This document shows, one piece after another, positions 45,592 to 56,837 of a stretch of DNA of 64,000 nt. Numbering within the stretch: the stretch's first letter is position 1; each line of letters begins with the position of its first letter. The notes under the pieces are model-generated. The model searched no databases and had not been told where the DNA came from. It saw only the letters and a list, made by a program, of their open reading frames with translations. The position numbers and the translations under genes are program-made. Source of the stretch: Microlunatus sp. Gsoil 973 (GTDB taxonomy: Bacteria > Actinomycetota > Actinomycetes > Propionibacteriales > Propionibacteriaceae); the NCBI RefSeq assembly GCF_009707365.1, contig NZ_CP046122.1, positions 1,984,001-2,048,000 of the forward strand, written 5' to 3'.

Positions 45592-46443
45592 ATGGAGTTT
45601 CTCAAGGACTTCTGGCGGATCCTCCGCGAGGACAAGCCGGCACTGGTCGGTGGCGCCGTCATTCTGGTGTACGTCCTGGTGGCGATCTTCGGACACTTCT
45701 TCGCCCACGTCTCGGACCTCCCGTCGGGCGGCCAGGCCTATCTCGGTCCGTCTCTGCACCATCCGCTCGGCACCGACTTCCTCGGCAACGACACGTTGTC
45801 CGAGATCATCATCGGCACCCGCCCGGTGATGATCGTCGGTGTTGTCTCGGCGGTGATCGTGATCTTCGTCGGCGTTGTCGTCGGCCTGTTCAGCGGCTAT
45901 GTCGGCGGGTTCCTCGACGGACTGATCATGCGGATCACCGACATCTTCCTGACCATCCCCGGTCTGCCGCTGATCATCGTGATCGCCAGCATCATCCACA
46001 CCACGAACCCGTTCGTGCTGGCGATCATCCTTTCGGTCACCGCGTGGGCCGGGCTGGCCCGGGCGGTCCGCGCCCAGGCGTTGAGCCTGCGCACCTCAGA
46101 CTTCATCGATGCCGCCAAGGTGCAGAACCTGCCGCTGTCGAATCTGATCGGACGGCAGTTGTTGCCCAACGTCGGGCCGTACGTCGCCATCAGCTTCCTG
46201 TTGGCGGTCACCGGCGCCATCTACGCCCAGGTCGGCCTCTTCGTCCTCGGCGTGGCGCCGGTCAGCGGCACCAACTGGGGGATCATGATCAACCTGGCGA
46301 TGAACCAGGGCGCGCTCTACACCAGCAGAAGCATGCTCTACCTGTTCGCCCCGATGGCGGCGATCGTGCTGCTGCAGGTGGCTCTGGTGTATTTTTCCCG
46401 GGCTCTGGACAAGTTGTTCAATCCGCGATTGAGGGTTCAGTGA
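45592..46443 (+). CDS. Peptide-type ABC transporter permease (OppC-like)
   Basis: Permease of 283 residues, six predicted helices. N-terminal helix ALVGGAVILVYVLVAIFGHF, then HHPLGTDFLGNDTLSEIIIG, the typical OppC segment, and EAA loop FIDAAKVQNLPLSNLIGRQL. ATG 45592 follows AGGAGG. Its TGA overlaps the ATG of the next ATPase by one base. Partner of the frameshifted OppB-like gene upstream, so its function depends on whether that gene is truly broken. Confidence 0.92.
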   Translation: MEFLKDFWRILREDKPALVGGAVILVYVLVAIFGHFFAHVSDLPSGGQAYLGPSLHHPLGTDFLGNDTLSEIIIGTRPVMIVGVVSAVIVIFVGVVVGLFSGYVGGFLDGLIMRITDIFLTIPGLPLIIVIASIIHTTNPFVLAIILSVTAWAGLARAVRAQALSLRTSDFIDAAKVQNLPLSNLIGRQLLPNVGPYVAISFLLAVTGAIYAQVGLFVLGVAPVSGTNWGIMINLAMNQGALYTSRSMLYLFAPMAAIVLLQVALVYFSRALDKLFNPRLRVQ

Positions 46444-47489
46444 TGAGTATGCATCCGGTCACCGCGCTGCACGCCGACGCCAGCGGCGGTACCCGTCAGG
46501 CCGCTCCGACGATCCTCGAGGTGGACGAGGTCAGTGTCGACTTCGGTAGGCTCCGCGCCGTCGACACGGTCAGCCTGACCGTCCGCGAGGGTGACATCTA
46601 CGCGCTGGCCGGTGAGTCCGGCTGCGGCAAGTCCACCCTGGCCTACTCCCTGCTCGGCATGGTGCCACCACCGGGGGTGGTCGCGACCGGCCAGATCCGC
46701 TACCGGGGCAGGAATCTGACCACCATGGATCGCCGGGAACTCGACCAACTGCGGGCCGCCGAGGTGTCGATGGTGTTCCAGGCGGCGATGAACGCGTTCA
46801 ATCCGGTGATCACCATCGGCACCCAGGTGGAGCACGTGCTCGAGGCGCATCCGGAGAGCTTCCCCAATCGCAGGGAGGGCCGGGAGTACTTCGAATACCT
46901 GCTCCGCCTGGTCCGGCTCGACCCGGCGACCGTCTGGAACGGCTATGAGAGCAGGCTTTCGGGTGGCATGAAGCAGCGGGTGGCCATCGCGCTGGCACTG
47001 CTGCTGCGGCCGTCGGTGTTGGTGCTCGACGAACCGACCACTGCGCTGGACATTCTCAACCAGCGGCTGGTGATCGACATCCTCGACGACCTGCACGACA
47101 AGCTGGGTGTGACGATCATCTTCATCACCCACGATCTTGCCCTGGTGGCCGAGCTGGCCAACCGGGTCGCGGTGATGTACGCCGGACGGCTGGTGGAGAC
47201 CGGCACGATCGACGAGATCTTCTACGACGAGCGTCGCCATCCCTATGTCAACGCATTGATCCGGGCCGTGCCCAGTGTCACTGCGGACACGTCCTTGATC
47301 AAGCCCATCCCGGGTCGCGTACCGAGCCTTGCCGAACTTCCGACGGGCTGCCGCTTCGCCCCGCGATGTGGATTGGCCGAACCGATCTGCCGGGAGATCG
47401 ATCCGCCGCTGCTGGCCGACGCGGCAGGTCATGGGATCGCCTGTCATGTGGTGAATGCGCAGCTGACGACACAAGGAGCACCCCGATGA
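46443..47489 (+). CDS. Peptide-type ABC transporter ATP-binding protein (OppD-like)
   Basis: ATPase of 348 residues. Walker A GESGCGKST, Q-loop VFQAAMNAFNPV, signature ESRLSGGMKQRVAIALAL, Walker B VLVLDEPTTALD and H-loop FITHDLALV, ending in an OppD-type Cys-rich tail (GCRFAPRCGLAEPIC). ATG 46443 overlaps the permease stop by one base, and its TGA overlaps the next ATG by four. The longer upstream frame is a shadow of the permease gene. Confidence 0.93.
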   Translation: MSMHPVTALHADASGGTRQAAPTILEVDEVSVDFGRLRAVDTVSLTVREGDIYALAGESGCGKSTLAYSLLGMVPPPGVVATGQIRYRGRNLTTMDRRELDQLRAAEVSMVFQAAMNAFNPVITIGTQVEHVLEAHPESFPNRREGREYFEYLLRLVRLDPATVWNGYESRLSGGMKQRVAIALALLLRPSVLVLDEPTTALDILNQRLVIDILDDLHDKLGVTIIFITHDLALVAELANRVAVMYAGRLVETGTIDEIFYDERRHPYVNALIRAVPSVTADTSLIKPIPGRVPSLAELPTGCRFAPRCGLAEPICREIDPPLLADAAGHGIACHVVNAQLTTQGAPR

Positions 47490-48499
47490 CGCTGTTGCGG
47501 GTTGATCAACTGATGCACCACTACCCGACAAGTACGGCCGTGCTGCCCGCGCTGAACGAGGTCTCGCTGGAGGTCGAGGCAGATTCGGTCACCGCGATCG
47601 TCGGTGAGTCGGGTTGCGGTAAGACCACTCTCGGCCGGATGATCACCGGACTGCTCAAGCCGACGGAAGGCCGGGTGCTCTTCCAGGACAGGGACATCTG
47701 GGAGCTGAGCCGTGGTGACTGGAACCACTACCGGCGTGCGGTGCAGATCGTCCAGCAGGATCCGTACGCGTCGTTGAATCCGGGTTTGAGCGTCCGGGAG
47801 ACCCTCCGCCCGGGATTGCTGCGCCACAAGATCGTTCCGCGGCGTGAAGTGCAGGCCGAGATCCTCCGGCTGCTCGACCTGGTCGGTCTTGATGCGGATG
47901 AGGCGTTCCTGCGGCGGTTCCCGCACCAGCTCTCCGGTGGGCAACGGCAGCGGCTCGCGGTCGCCAGGGCGGTGAGCCTGCGACCGGAACTCGTGGTCGC
48001 CGACGAACCGACGAGCATGTTGGACGTCTCGATCCGCGTTGCGGTCCTCGACCTGCTGCTGTCCCTGCGCGAGGAGCGGGGGCTGTCCTACGTGTTCATC
48101 AGCCACGACTTCGGCGTGGTCCGCTACATCGCCCGCGGCGGCAGGATCATCGTCATGTTCTTCGGTGTCGTTGTCGAGGAAGGACCGGCCGAGCAGGTCA
48201 TCCAGCAGCCGCGGCATCCGTACAGTTACGTGCTGCTGGAGGCGATCCCGATACCGGATCCGCGGACGGCGCGCCGCCGACGCAGCGAGATCGCGGCTGC
48301 TGAGATCGACGAGCGTGCCGACCAGCCGCCGGCCGAGACCGGTTGCATCTTCGCCAACCGCTGCCCGTTCGTCGAGGACGCGTGCCGGAAGACCCGGCCA
48401 CCGATGGTGGAGGTCGCTCCCGGGCACCACGCTGCCTGCTTGTTCCCCGAGCGTGTCCCGCAACTGTCCGGGGTGGTTCCGGTCGACACCCGCGTCTGA
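47486..48499 (+). CDS. Peptide-type ABC transporter ATP-binding protein (OppF-like)
   Basis: ATPase of 337 residues, last gene of the tandem-SBP operon. Walker A GESGCGKTT, Q-loop VQQDPYASLNPG, signature HQLSGGQRQRLAVARAV, Walker B LVVADEPTSMLD, H-loop ISHDFGVV, and tail GCIFANRCPFVEDAC. ATG 47486 overlaps the previous stop as ATGA and has AAGGAG upstream. It forms the ATPase pair with the preceding gene. Confidence 0.93.
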   Translation: MTLLRVDQLMHHYPTSTAVLPALNEVSLEVEADSVTAIVGESGCGKTTLGRMITGLLKPTEGRVLFQDRDIWELSRGDWNHYRRAVQIVQQDPYASLNPGLSVRETLRPGLLRHKIVPRREVQAEILRLLDLVGLDADEAFLRRFPHQLSGGQRQRLAVARAVSLRPELVVADEPTSMLDVSIRVAVLDLLLSLREERGLSYVFISHDFGVVRYIARGGRIIVMFFGVVVEEGPAEQVIQQPRHPYSYVLLEAIPIPDPRTARRRRSEIAAAEIDERADQPPAETGCIFANRCPFVEDACRKTRPPMVEVAPGHHAACLFPERVPQLSGVVPVDTRV

Positions 48500-48529
48500 C
48501 GCCGGCGGGCGGGACCGATCCCGTCAGAC
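48494..48529. terminator. Hairpin between convergent OppF-like and PhyH genes
   Basis: GTCTGACG (48494-48501) pairs with CGTCAGAC (48522-48529) around a GC-rich loop that can pair further. It spans both stop codons. There is no clear T tract, so bidirectional termination is only likely. Confidence 0.5.
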
Positions 48530-49321
48530 CTCCGGGAACGTCTCGCCGTCCAGCCGATCGTTCGGCGCCAGGCCGAGCGGATTGGTGACCACATGCGGGT
48601 TGCCGTTGAACCGGGTCTCGGCGTCCATGTAGACCGTGATGTGGGCGTACCGGGCCTCATCGGTGCGGTTGTCCAGAGCCATGTGGCCGGTGTAGCTGGT
48701 GTGGAAGGTGACGTCACCGGCCCGCAGCGGATAGGTGATCCGCGGCAACCAGCGCAGCTCCGGCGCCAGTCCGAAAAGATCTTCCTCTTCGGCCAGGTTC
48801 TGCGGCCGCAGTCCGGTCAGGTGTTGGGTGCCCGGGAGAAAGCTCATGCAACCGCGTTCGGGTGGGACGTCGACCAGCGCGATCCAGCAGGACAAGGAGT
48901 GTCTGTCGTTGGTGTGTGGCCAGTAGGGCCGGTCCTGATGGAAGAAGGTCGGCTTGTTGTTGTGGGGTTCCTTGACCAGCATGTGGTCGTGCCAGATCCG
49001 CAGCGGCATGCCGGCCAGCTGCTCGGCCACGGTGGCGATGCGCGGGTGCAGGGTCAGTTGGGCGAGTCTGTCGTCCTGCCGCCATACGTTGACCAGCTGG
49101 GTGAAAGTTCCGGCCTTGTCCAGGCTGTCCGCCTTGTGGCGTTGATGGAAGTCTCGCTCGGCGGCGAGGAACTCCCCGACCTCGTCCGGGCGCAGCATGC
49201 CGCGGACCCGGACCACGCCGTCCCGGGTATAGGTGGTGATCAGATCCTCTGGGATGTTTCCGTCATCATCGACGTCACGGACAAGATCGTCGTTGATCAT
49301 GGTCGAGTGCGATACGGTCAT
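48524..49321 (-). CDS. Phytanoyl-CoA dioxygenase (PhyH) family protein
   Basis: Predicted Fe(II)/2-oxoglutarate oxygenase of 265 residues. The metal triad is His128-x-Asp130 (FFHQDRPYW) and His213 (YTGHMALDNR), with a downstream Arg for 2-oxoglutarate; WRQDDRLAQLTLHPRIATVA and VDVPPERGCMSFLPGTQH are typical of PhyH proteins. The start is uncertain: I use ATG 49321, but the frame is open to GTG 49354. It is divergent from an AraC regulator and convergent with the transporter operon, so it may act on the imported compound. Substrate unknown. Confidence 0.82.
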   Translation of the reverse strand: MTVSHSTMINDDLVRDVDDDGNIPEDLITTYTRDGVVRVRGMLRPDEVGEFLAAERDFHQRHKADSLDKAGTFTQLVNVWRQDDRLAQLTLHPRIATVAEQLAGMPLRIWHDHMLVKEPHNNKPTFFHQDRPYWPHTNDRHSLSCWIALVDVPPERGCMSFLPGTQHLTGLRPQNLAEEEDLFGLAPELRWLPRITYPLRAGDVTFHTSYTGHMALDNRTDEARYAHITVYMDAETRFNGNPHVVTNPLGLAPNDRLDGETFPEV

Positions 49322-49436
49322 GGCATCACTGTTATCGATCGCCGGTCCTGGCACTAGGACGATCCCGATCGTCGATCGGACGATTCCGTCGTCGGCCCGG
49401 TCGATCAGCCGCCGACTGGGTGGCTAGTCTTGCACC

Positions 49437-50498
49437 GTGGCAGCCCCAGGTCGGTCGCTGTACCGGGAGTCGGAGATGTTCGCCGATCGCCCGGTGCTGG
49501 CCGGCGTCTGGTATCTCGACGGTGACGCCGAGGTGCACGGCCACGACTTCATCGAGATCGCGCTGATCGGACACGGCACCGGCCGTCATCTCAACGTCCG
49601 TGGCGAGCAGCCGCTGGTGCCCGGAGACCTGCTCGTGCTCCGCCCCGGAGCCTGGCACGGATTCGTTGACTGCGTTGATCTTGAAGTGGCGAACTGCTGC
49701 CTGTCGGCGCAGGCGCTGGACGGACGGTTGTCCTTCCTGTATTCGGATCCGGTGCTCCGTCAGCTGTTGTGGACCGGGCCGGTGCTGGCGGGACGACAGG
49801 GCAATTACGCCGTACGTCTCCGGGCAGACGCCGCAGCGGCCGGTGTATCGGCGATCCGCAAGCTGGGGGCAGTCTCCGGAGCGGGCCTGGGTCTGATCGG
49901 CCAGTTGTTGATCACGCTCGGGCTGCTGGTCGACGCTCTCCCCGACGCCAGGCCGGCGGGAGCAGCCGATGGACAGGCCGCCGCCCCACCCGGCTGGCCG
50001 GAGACCCCCGGGGTTATCCGGGAGGTCGCCGCGCTGATGGCTGCCGGGCCGGAGCGCCCCTGGCGGGTCGAGGAGCTCGCCGACCTCGCTGCTCTCGATC
50101 CGGACTACCTGGGACGCCTGTTTCGGCGCCACCTCGGCGTCTCTCCGATGACCTACCTGGCCCGGATCCGGGTCGAGCGGGCCGCCCGCCTCCTCACCCA
50201 CACCGCCGACCCGGCGGCCAGGATCGGTGCCCTCGTAGGCTGGCCCGACCCCACCTACTTCGCGCGACGATTCCGGCAGTTGACCGGCCTGACCCCAACC
50301 GCGTACCGGGACCGGGCGCGCGCTCGCGGCGCCGGCATCGAACCGGCCGTCAGAGCACCCGAAACCGAGTCGGCGGCCCCGGAAGCCGCCGACACGCCGC
50401 ACAAATCAGGGGGATATGTGACCCCTCGGCGGGGTGGGAGGGGCGCTGGCAGACTGGGTCCATGCCCGCAACGGCCGACGAGCACGTGGATGTCCTGA
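49437..50498 (+). CDS. AraC-family transcriptional regulator
   Basis: Regulator of 353 residues. The N-terminal cupin-like sensor has VHGHDFIEIALIGHGTGRHL and VPGDLLVLRPGAWHGF. The C-terminal AraC domain (about residues 190-290) has two helix-turn-helix motifs: WRVEELADLAALDPDYLGRL and ARIGALVGWPDPTYFARRFR, then TGLTPTAYR. The last 60 residues are unconserved, and the final 37 bases overlap the monooxygenase gene. GTG 49437. It is divergent from the PhyH gene and upstream of the Baeyer-Villiger gene, either or both of which it may activate. Confidence 0.87.
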   Translation: MAAPGRSLYRESEMFADRPVLAGVWYLDGDAEVHGHDFIEIALIGHGTGRHLNVRGEQPLVPGDLLVLRPGAWHGFVDCVDLEVANCCLSAQALDGRLSFLYSDPVLRQLLWTGPVLAGRQGNYAVRLRADAAAAGVSAIRKLGAVSGAGLGLIGQLLITLGLLVDALPDARPAGAADGQAAAPPGWPETPGVIREVAALMAAGPERPWRVEELADLAALDPDYLGRLFRRHLGVSPMTYLARIRVERAARLLTHTADPAARIGALVGWPDPTYFARRFRQLTGLTPTAYRDRARARGAGIEPAVRAPETESAAPEAADTPHKSGGYVTPRRGGRGAGRLGPCPQRPTSTWMS

Positions 50499-52009
50499 TC
50501 ATCGGCGCCGGCATCAGCGGCATCGGCGCGGCGTACCGGCTGCAGCAGGAGTGTCCGGACCACGGCTACGCGATCGTCGAGGCGCGCGACAGGATCGGCG
50601 GTACCTGGGACCTGTTCCGTTATCCCGGCATCAGGTCCGACTCGGATATCTTCACCTTCAGCTATCCCTTCAAACCCTGGCCCGGCACACAGTCCCTTGC
50701 CGAAGGCGCCGACATCCGCAACTATCTGGAAGAGATCGCCGCCGAATGCGGCATCGACCGCCGGATCCGCTTCGGCCATCGGGTGACCACCGCCGACTGG
50801 TCCAGCACAGACCGGCAGTGGACGGTGACAACAGTGTCCGCCGCCGGCACCCAGACCTGGACCTGCAAGTTCCTCTACGCCTGCTCGGGCTACTACGACT
50901 ACGCCGCCGGTCACGCGCCCGAGTTCCCGGGCGCAAGAGACTTCACCGGGCCGATCGTGCATCCGCAGCACTGGCCTGATGATCTCGATCTCACCGGCCG
51001 GCGGGTGGCGGTGATCGGATCGGGTGCCACCGCGATCACCCTGGTCCCGGCGCTGGCGCGCACCGCCGCGCACGTGACCATGGTGCAGCGCTCCCCGTCC
51101 TGGATCATCTCTCAGCCACGACACGACGCGACCGCCGAACGACTCCAGCGACGGCTGCCGGCCCGGCTGGCCCACCACATCAACCGGCTCCGCCACCTCG
51201 CACTCGGACAGACATTCTACCGGCTCACCCGGCGGAGGCCGGAGGCCGCGCGGCAGATGCTCACCGGCCCGATCGCCCGGCGGCTGGGTCCCGACTACAC
51301 CGCCCGGCACTTCCAACCCAGCTACAACCCCTGGGACCAGCGGCTATGCGTAACACCCGACGGTGATCTGATCAAGGCCGTCCAACGCGGCGACGTGTCG
51401 GTTGCCACCGGCCGGATCGATCGGGTCGATGCCGACGGGATCCGGCTGGCCTCGGGCGAGCTGGTGCCGGCCGACGTGATCATCACCGCGACCGGATTAC
51501 GGATGCAGTTGCTGGACAGGATCGGCCTGAGTGTCGACGGGCGACCCGTCGATCCGGAGGATCGGGCCGTCTACCGCGGCCTGATGTTCGACGGCGTACC
51601 CAACTTCGCGATAGCCGTCGGATACGTGAACGCCTCCTGGACGCTCCGCGCTGATCTCGCCAGCCGGTACGTCTGCCGCTTCCTGCGGTATCTGCGACGA
51701 CACGACCTGGCCTTCGGCTACCCGGTCCGGCCGGCCGATCTCCGGCCGTCGCCACTGCTGCCACTGGCCTCGGGCTACATCCGCCGGGCAAGCCTCCCGG
51801 TGCAGGGCTCGGAGCCACCGTGGTTCTACCCGCAGAACTATTTCGTCGATGCCCTGCGGATGAGGTTCGCCGATCCGCGCCGCGACATGCATTTCGAGCC
51901 GTACGACGCCGACGTCGACCAGCTCGGTGAGTATTCCTGGCGTCCGGTCCGGGCGAACCAGCTCCACGAGCCCAGAACACCGGATCTGAACGGCGAAAGT
52001 GCACGGTGA
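50462..52009 (+). CDS. Flavin-containing Baeyer-Villiger monooxygenase
   Basis: NADPH-dependent flavoprotein of 515 residues that would insert oxygen next to a ketone. FAD motif GAGISG (15-20), the RDRIGGTWDLFRYPGIRSDS segment, the Baeyer-Villiger fingerprint F-x-G-x3-H-x3-W-P at residues 161-172 (FTGPIVHPQHWP), and NADPH motif GSGATA (187-192). ATG 50462 places the flavin motif near the N-terminus. It overlaps the araC end by 37 bases. The convergent alcohol dehydrogenase gene could supply the ketone from an alcohol. Substrate unknown; cyclic ketones or steroids are common for the family. Confidence 0.9.
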   Translation: MPATADEHVDVLIIGAGISGIGAAYRLQQECPDHGYAIVEARDRIGGTWDLFRYPGIRSDSDIFTFSYPFKPWPGTQSLAEGADIRNYLEEIAAECGIDRRIRFGHRVTTADWSSTDRQWTVTTVSAAGTQTWTCKFLYACSGYYDYAAGHAPEFPGARDFTGPIVHPQHWPDDLDLTGRRVAVIGSGATAITLVPALARTAAHVTMVQRSPSWIISQPRHDATAERLQRRLPARLAHHINRLRHLALGQTFYRLTRRRPEAARQMLTGPIARRLGPDYTARHFQPSYNPWDQRLCVTPDGDLIKAVQRGDVSVATGRIDRVDADGIRLASGELVPADVIITATGLRMQLLDRIGLSVDGRPVDPEDRAVYRGLMFDGVPNFAIAVGYVNASWTLRADLASRYVCRFLRYLRRHDLAFGYPVRPADLRPSPLLPLASGYIRRASLPVQGSEPPWFYPQNYFVDALRMRFADPRRDMHFEPYDADVDQLGEYSWRPVRANQLHEPRTPDLNGESAR

Positions 52010-52027
52010 CGACACGGATTGCACGAA

Positions 52028-53029
52028 TCAGGGCCTGAGCACCAGCCGGATCGGGTCACCCTCCTTGCGTTCCAGCCGGTCGACGGCCACGGCCGCCTGA
52101 TCGAGCGGCAGAACGTCGGAGATCGACCTGCTCAACTCCAGCCGGCCGTGCCGCACCAGCTCGACCAGCACACCAAGATCATCGACACCCGAACCGTAGT
52201 GGCCACGGACCTGTTGGCCCATGAAACTGAGCAGGGTCGGATTGTCGATCATCATCGGTTCCGGGGTCAGCCCGACCAGGACCAGCCGACCACCCGTGCC
52301 CAGACACCTGATCGCCTGTTCCCGGACGGCTCCGACACCGGCGAAGTCGAACGCCGCCGCCAGGCCCCGCCCGCCGGTGATCTCCCGGATCCGCTCCGGC
52401 AACACGTCATCGGCCGAATCCAGCGCGACGTCCGCACCGAAGGCAACGGCGCGCTCCCGCGCCGCGGGATGTGGATCGACCGCGACCACCGGTGCAGCAC
52501 CGATCATCCGCAGCACCCGGACGGCATGGCTACCCAGCCCGCCGACCCCCCAGACACCCGCCGCCTCACCCGGCCTGACCCGCCCGGTGGTGGTGATCGC
52601 CGCCCACGGAGTCGACACGGCATCGGGAATGATCGCGGCCTGTTCGAAGGGCAGGTCGTCCGGGATCGGGACCAGGGACTCGACACCGGCCAGTAGGAAC
52701 TCCGCCCAACCGCCGTCGAAGTCGGCTCCCATGGTGAGCACCCGGCCACCGACCCACCGACCGGCCTGCACGATCACCCGCCGGCCCTCGGTCCAGCCGT
52801 CACTGCCCGGCCCGAGTGCGTCGACGATCCCGGCGACCTCGTGCCCCAGGGTCACCACGTCGCCGTCCAGATGGACCGGCGTCAGCAGCCCCTGCACCAG
52901 GTGCACGTCGGACAGACACACCCCGGAAGCCCGGACCGCGATCCGCACCTGTCCAGGACCCGGTACGGGAGTCGGCACGTCGTCGATGATCAGCCGGCGA
53001 TCGACGACATTGAGGCGGGCAGCGAGCAT
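52028..53029 (-). CDS. Zinc-type medium-chain alcohol dehydrogenase
   Basis: MDR oxidoreductase of 333 residues. Catalytic zinc ligand Cys38 (GVCLSDVH) and GHE at 62-64, and the NAD(P) motif GVGGLG at 162-167. The four-cysteine structural zinc lobe normally near residues 90-115 is missing; that region reads AGRWVGGRVLTMGADFDGGW. The protein therefore binds at most one zinc. The start codon at 53029 has AAGGAG upstream. It converges on the Baeyer-Villiger gene, with 18 bases between stops, and could oxidise the alcohol that yields its ketone substrate, which is speculative. Confidence 0.87.
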   Translation of the reverse strand: MLAARLNVVDRRLIIDDVPTPVPGPGQVRIAVRASGVCLSDVHLVQGLLTPVHLDGDVVTLGHEVAGIVDALGPGSDGWTEGRRVIVQAGRWVGGRVLTMGADFDGGWAEFLLAGVESLVPIPDDLPFEQAAIIPDAVSTPWAAITTTGRVRPGEAAGVWGVGGLGSHAVRVLRMIGAAPVVAVDPHPAARERAVAFGADVALDSADDVLPERIREITGGRGLAAAFDFAGVGAVREQAIRCLGTGGRLVLVGLTPEPMMIDNPTLLSFMGQQVRGHYGSGVDDLGVLVELVRHGRLELSRSISDVLPLDQAAVAVDRLERKEGDPIRLVLRP

Positions 53030-53058
53030 CTTCGAACTCCTTCGGCCGGGAAACGTGA

Positions 53059-53098
53059 CAGGGTGCCGCCACCAGCATTCTGCGGTGGCGACACCCTG
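53059..53098 (-). terminator. Terminator of katG
   Basis: A 15-bp stem with one mismatch (53059-53073 with 53084-53098, loop AGCATTCTGC) lies 36 bases after the katG stop. The minus strand beyond it reads TCACGTTTC. Confidence 0.7.
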
Positions 53099-53134
53099 AC
53101 CCTGCCGATCACCGGTCAGCGAAGCATCAGATGA

Positions 53135-55781
<2,647 letters not shown>

Positions 55782-55782
55782 T

Positions 55783-55801
55783 TTCTTGAACAAGTCAAGA
55801 A
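55783..55801. promoter_or_regulatory. FurA box
   Basis: TTCTTGA (55783-55789) and TCAAGAA (55795-55801) form a perfect 7-bp inverted repeat around five bases, directly before the furA ATG. A minus-strand TATTCT overlaps its distal edge and would serve as the -10, giving a very short leader. The position matches the autoregulatory sites described for actinobacterial furA. Confidence 0.8.
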
Positions 55802-55811
55802 TATGAATGGT

Positions 55812-56837
55812 TCAGACTACGTTGGGCCTGACCTCGGCGAAGTGGCAGGCGACCGGGTGCCCCTGGCCGCGGTCGATCAGTGCGGGTTCCTCCTGTGCAC
55901 AGATCTCCTGGGCCTTCCAGCAGCGCGTGCGGAAGCGGCACCCGGACGGGGGCGCGACCGGGCTGGGCACGTCCCCGGACAGCACGATCCGCTGCCGCTG
56001 GCGCTCCTTGATCGGATCCGGCAGCGGTACGGCCGACATCAGCGCCTGGGTGTAGGGATGTGCGGCGGCGGAGAACAACTGCTCGGTCGCCGCCTCCTCG
56101 ACGACCTTGCCCAGATACATCACCACAACGCGGTCGGCGATGTGCCGGACGACGGAAAGATCATGGGAGACGAACAGATAGGAAAGATCGAATTCCTCCT
56201 GCAGATCCTCCAGCAGGTTGACCACACCGGCCTGGATGGACACGTCGAGTGCGGACACCGGCTCGTCGAGCACCAGCACCTTGGGATTCAACGCCAAGGC
56301 CCGGGCGATGCCGATCCGCTGCCGTTGACCGCCGGAGAACTCATGCGGGTAACGGTTTCCGTGTTCGGGATTCAGGCCGACGGTCTCCAGCAGTTCGGCG
56401 ACCCGATCCTGTCCGCCGCTGCGCCAGCGGCCGTGGATCTGCAGCGGCTCGGCGATCAGTGCCGAGATCGACATCCTCGGATCCAGTGACGCGAAGGGGT
56501 CCTGGAAGACCAGCTGGAGATCACGCCGCAACGGCCGCATCCGCGCCGGAGACAACGCCGGCAGATTCTCACCGGCATAGTGCACCTCGCCGGAGGTGGG
56601 TGCGAGCAGATTGACCAGCAGACGCGCAGTCGTCGACTTGCCACAACCCGACTCCCCCACCAGTCCGACGGTCTCCTGCTGCCCGATGTCCAGCGAGACG
56701 TCACACACCGCGTGCACCTCGCCGATCGCGCGGCGGATCACGCCCTTGGACCGCACCGGAAAGTGTTTGACCAGGTGTCGGGCCGACAGCACCGGCGCAG
56801 TCGGCGTGTCGGCACGATCGACTGTTGCCGCGGTCAC
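55812..56837 (-). CDS. Peptide-type ABC transporter ATP-binding protein (OppF/DppF-like)
   Basis: ATPase of 341 residues. N-terminal KHFPVRSKGVIRRAIGEVHA is typical of OppF. Walker A GESGCGKST, Q-loop VFQDPFASLDPR, signature EFSGGQRQRIGIARAL, Walker B VLVLDEPVSALD, H-loop VSHDLSVV, and Cys tail GCRFRTRCWKAQEIC. The start overlaps the upstream ATPase stop by four bases (ATGA). The furA promoter lies in the last bases of this gene and the short gap, so furA-katG may also receive read-through. Confidence 0.93.
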   Translation of the reverse strand: MTAATVDRADTPTAPVLSARHLVKHFPVRSKGVIRRAIGEVHAVCDVSLDIGQQETVGLVGESGCGKSTTARLLVNLLAPTSGEVHYAGENLPALSPARMRPLRRDLQLVFQDPFASLDPRMSISALIAEPLQIHGRWRSGGQDRVAELLETVGLNPEHGNRYPHEFSGGQRQRIGIARALALNPKVLVLDEPVSALDVSIQAGVVNLLEDLQEEFDLSYLFVSHDLSVVRHIADRVVVMYLGKVVEEAATEQLFSAAAHPYTQALMSAVPLPDPIKERQRQRIVLSGDVPSPVAPPSGCRFRTRCWKAQEICAQEEPALIDRGQGHPVACHFAEVRPNVV

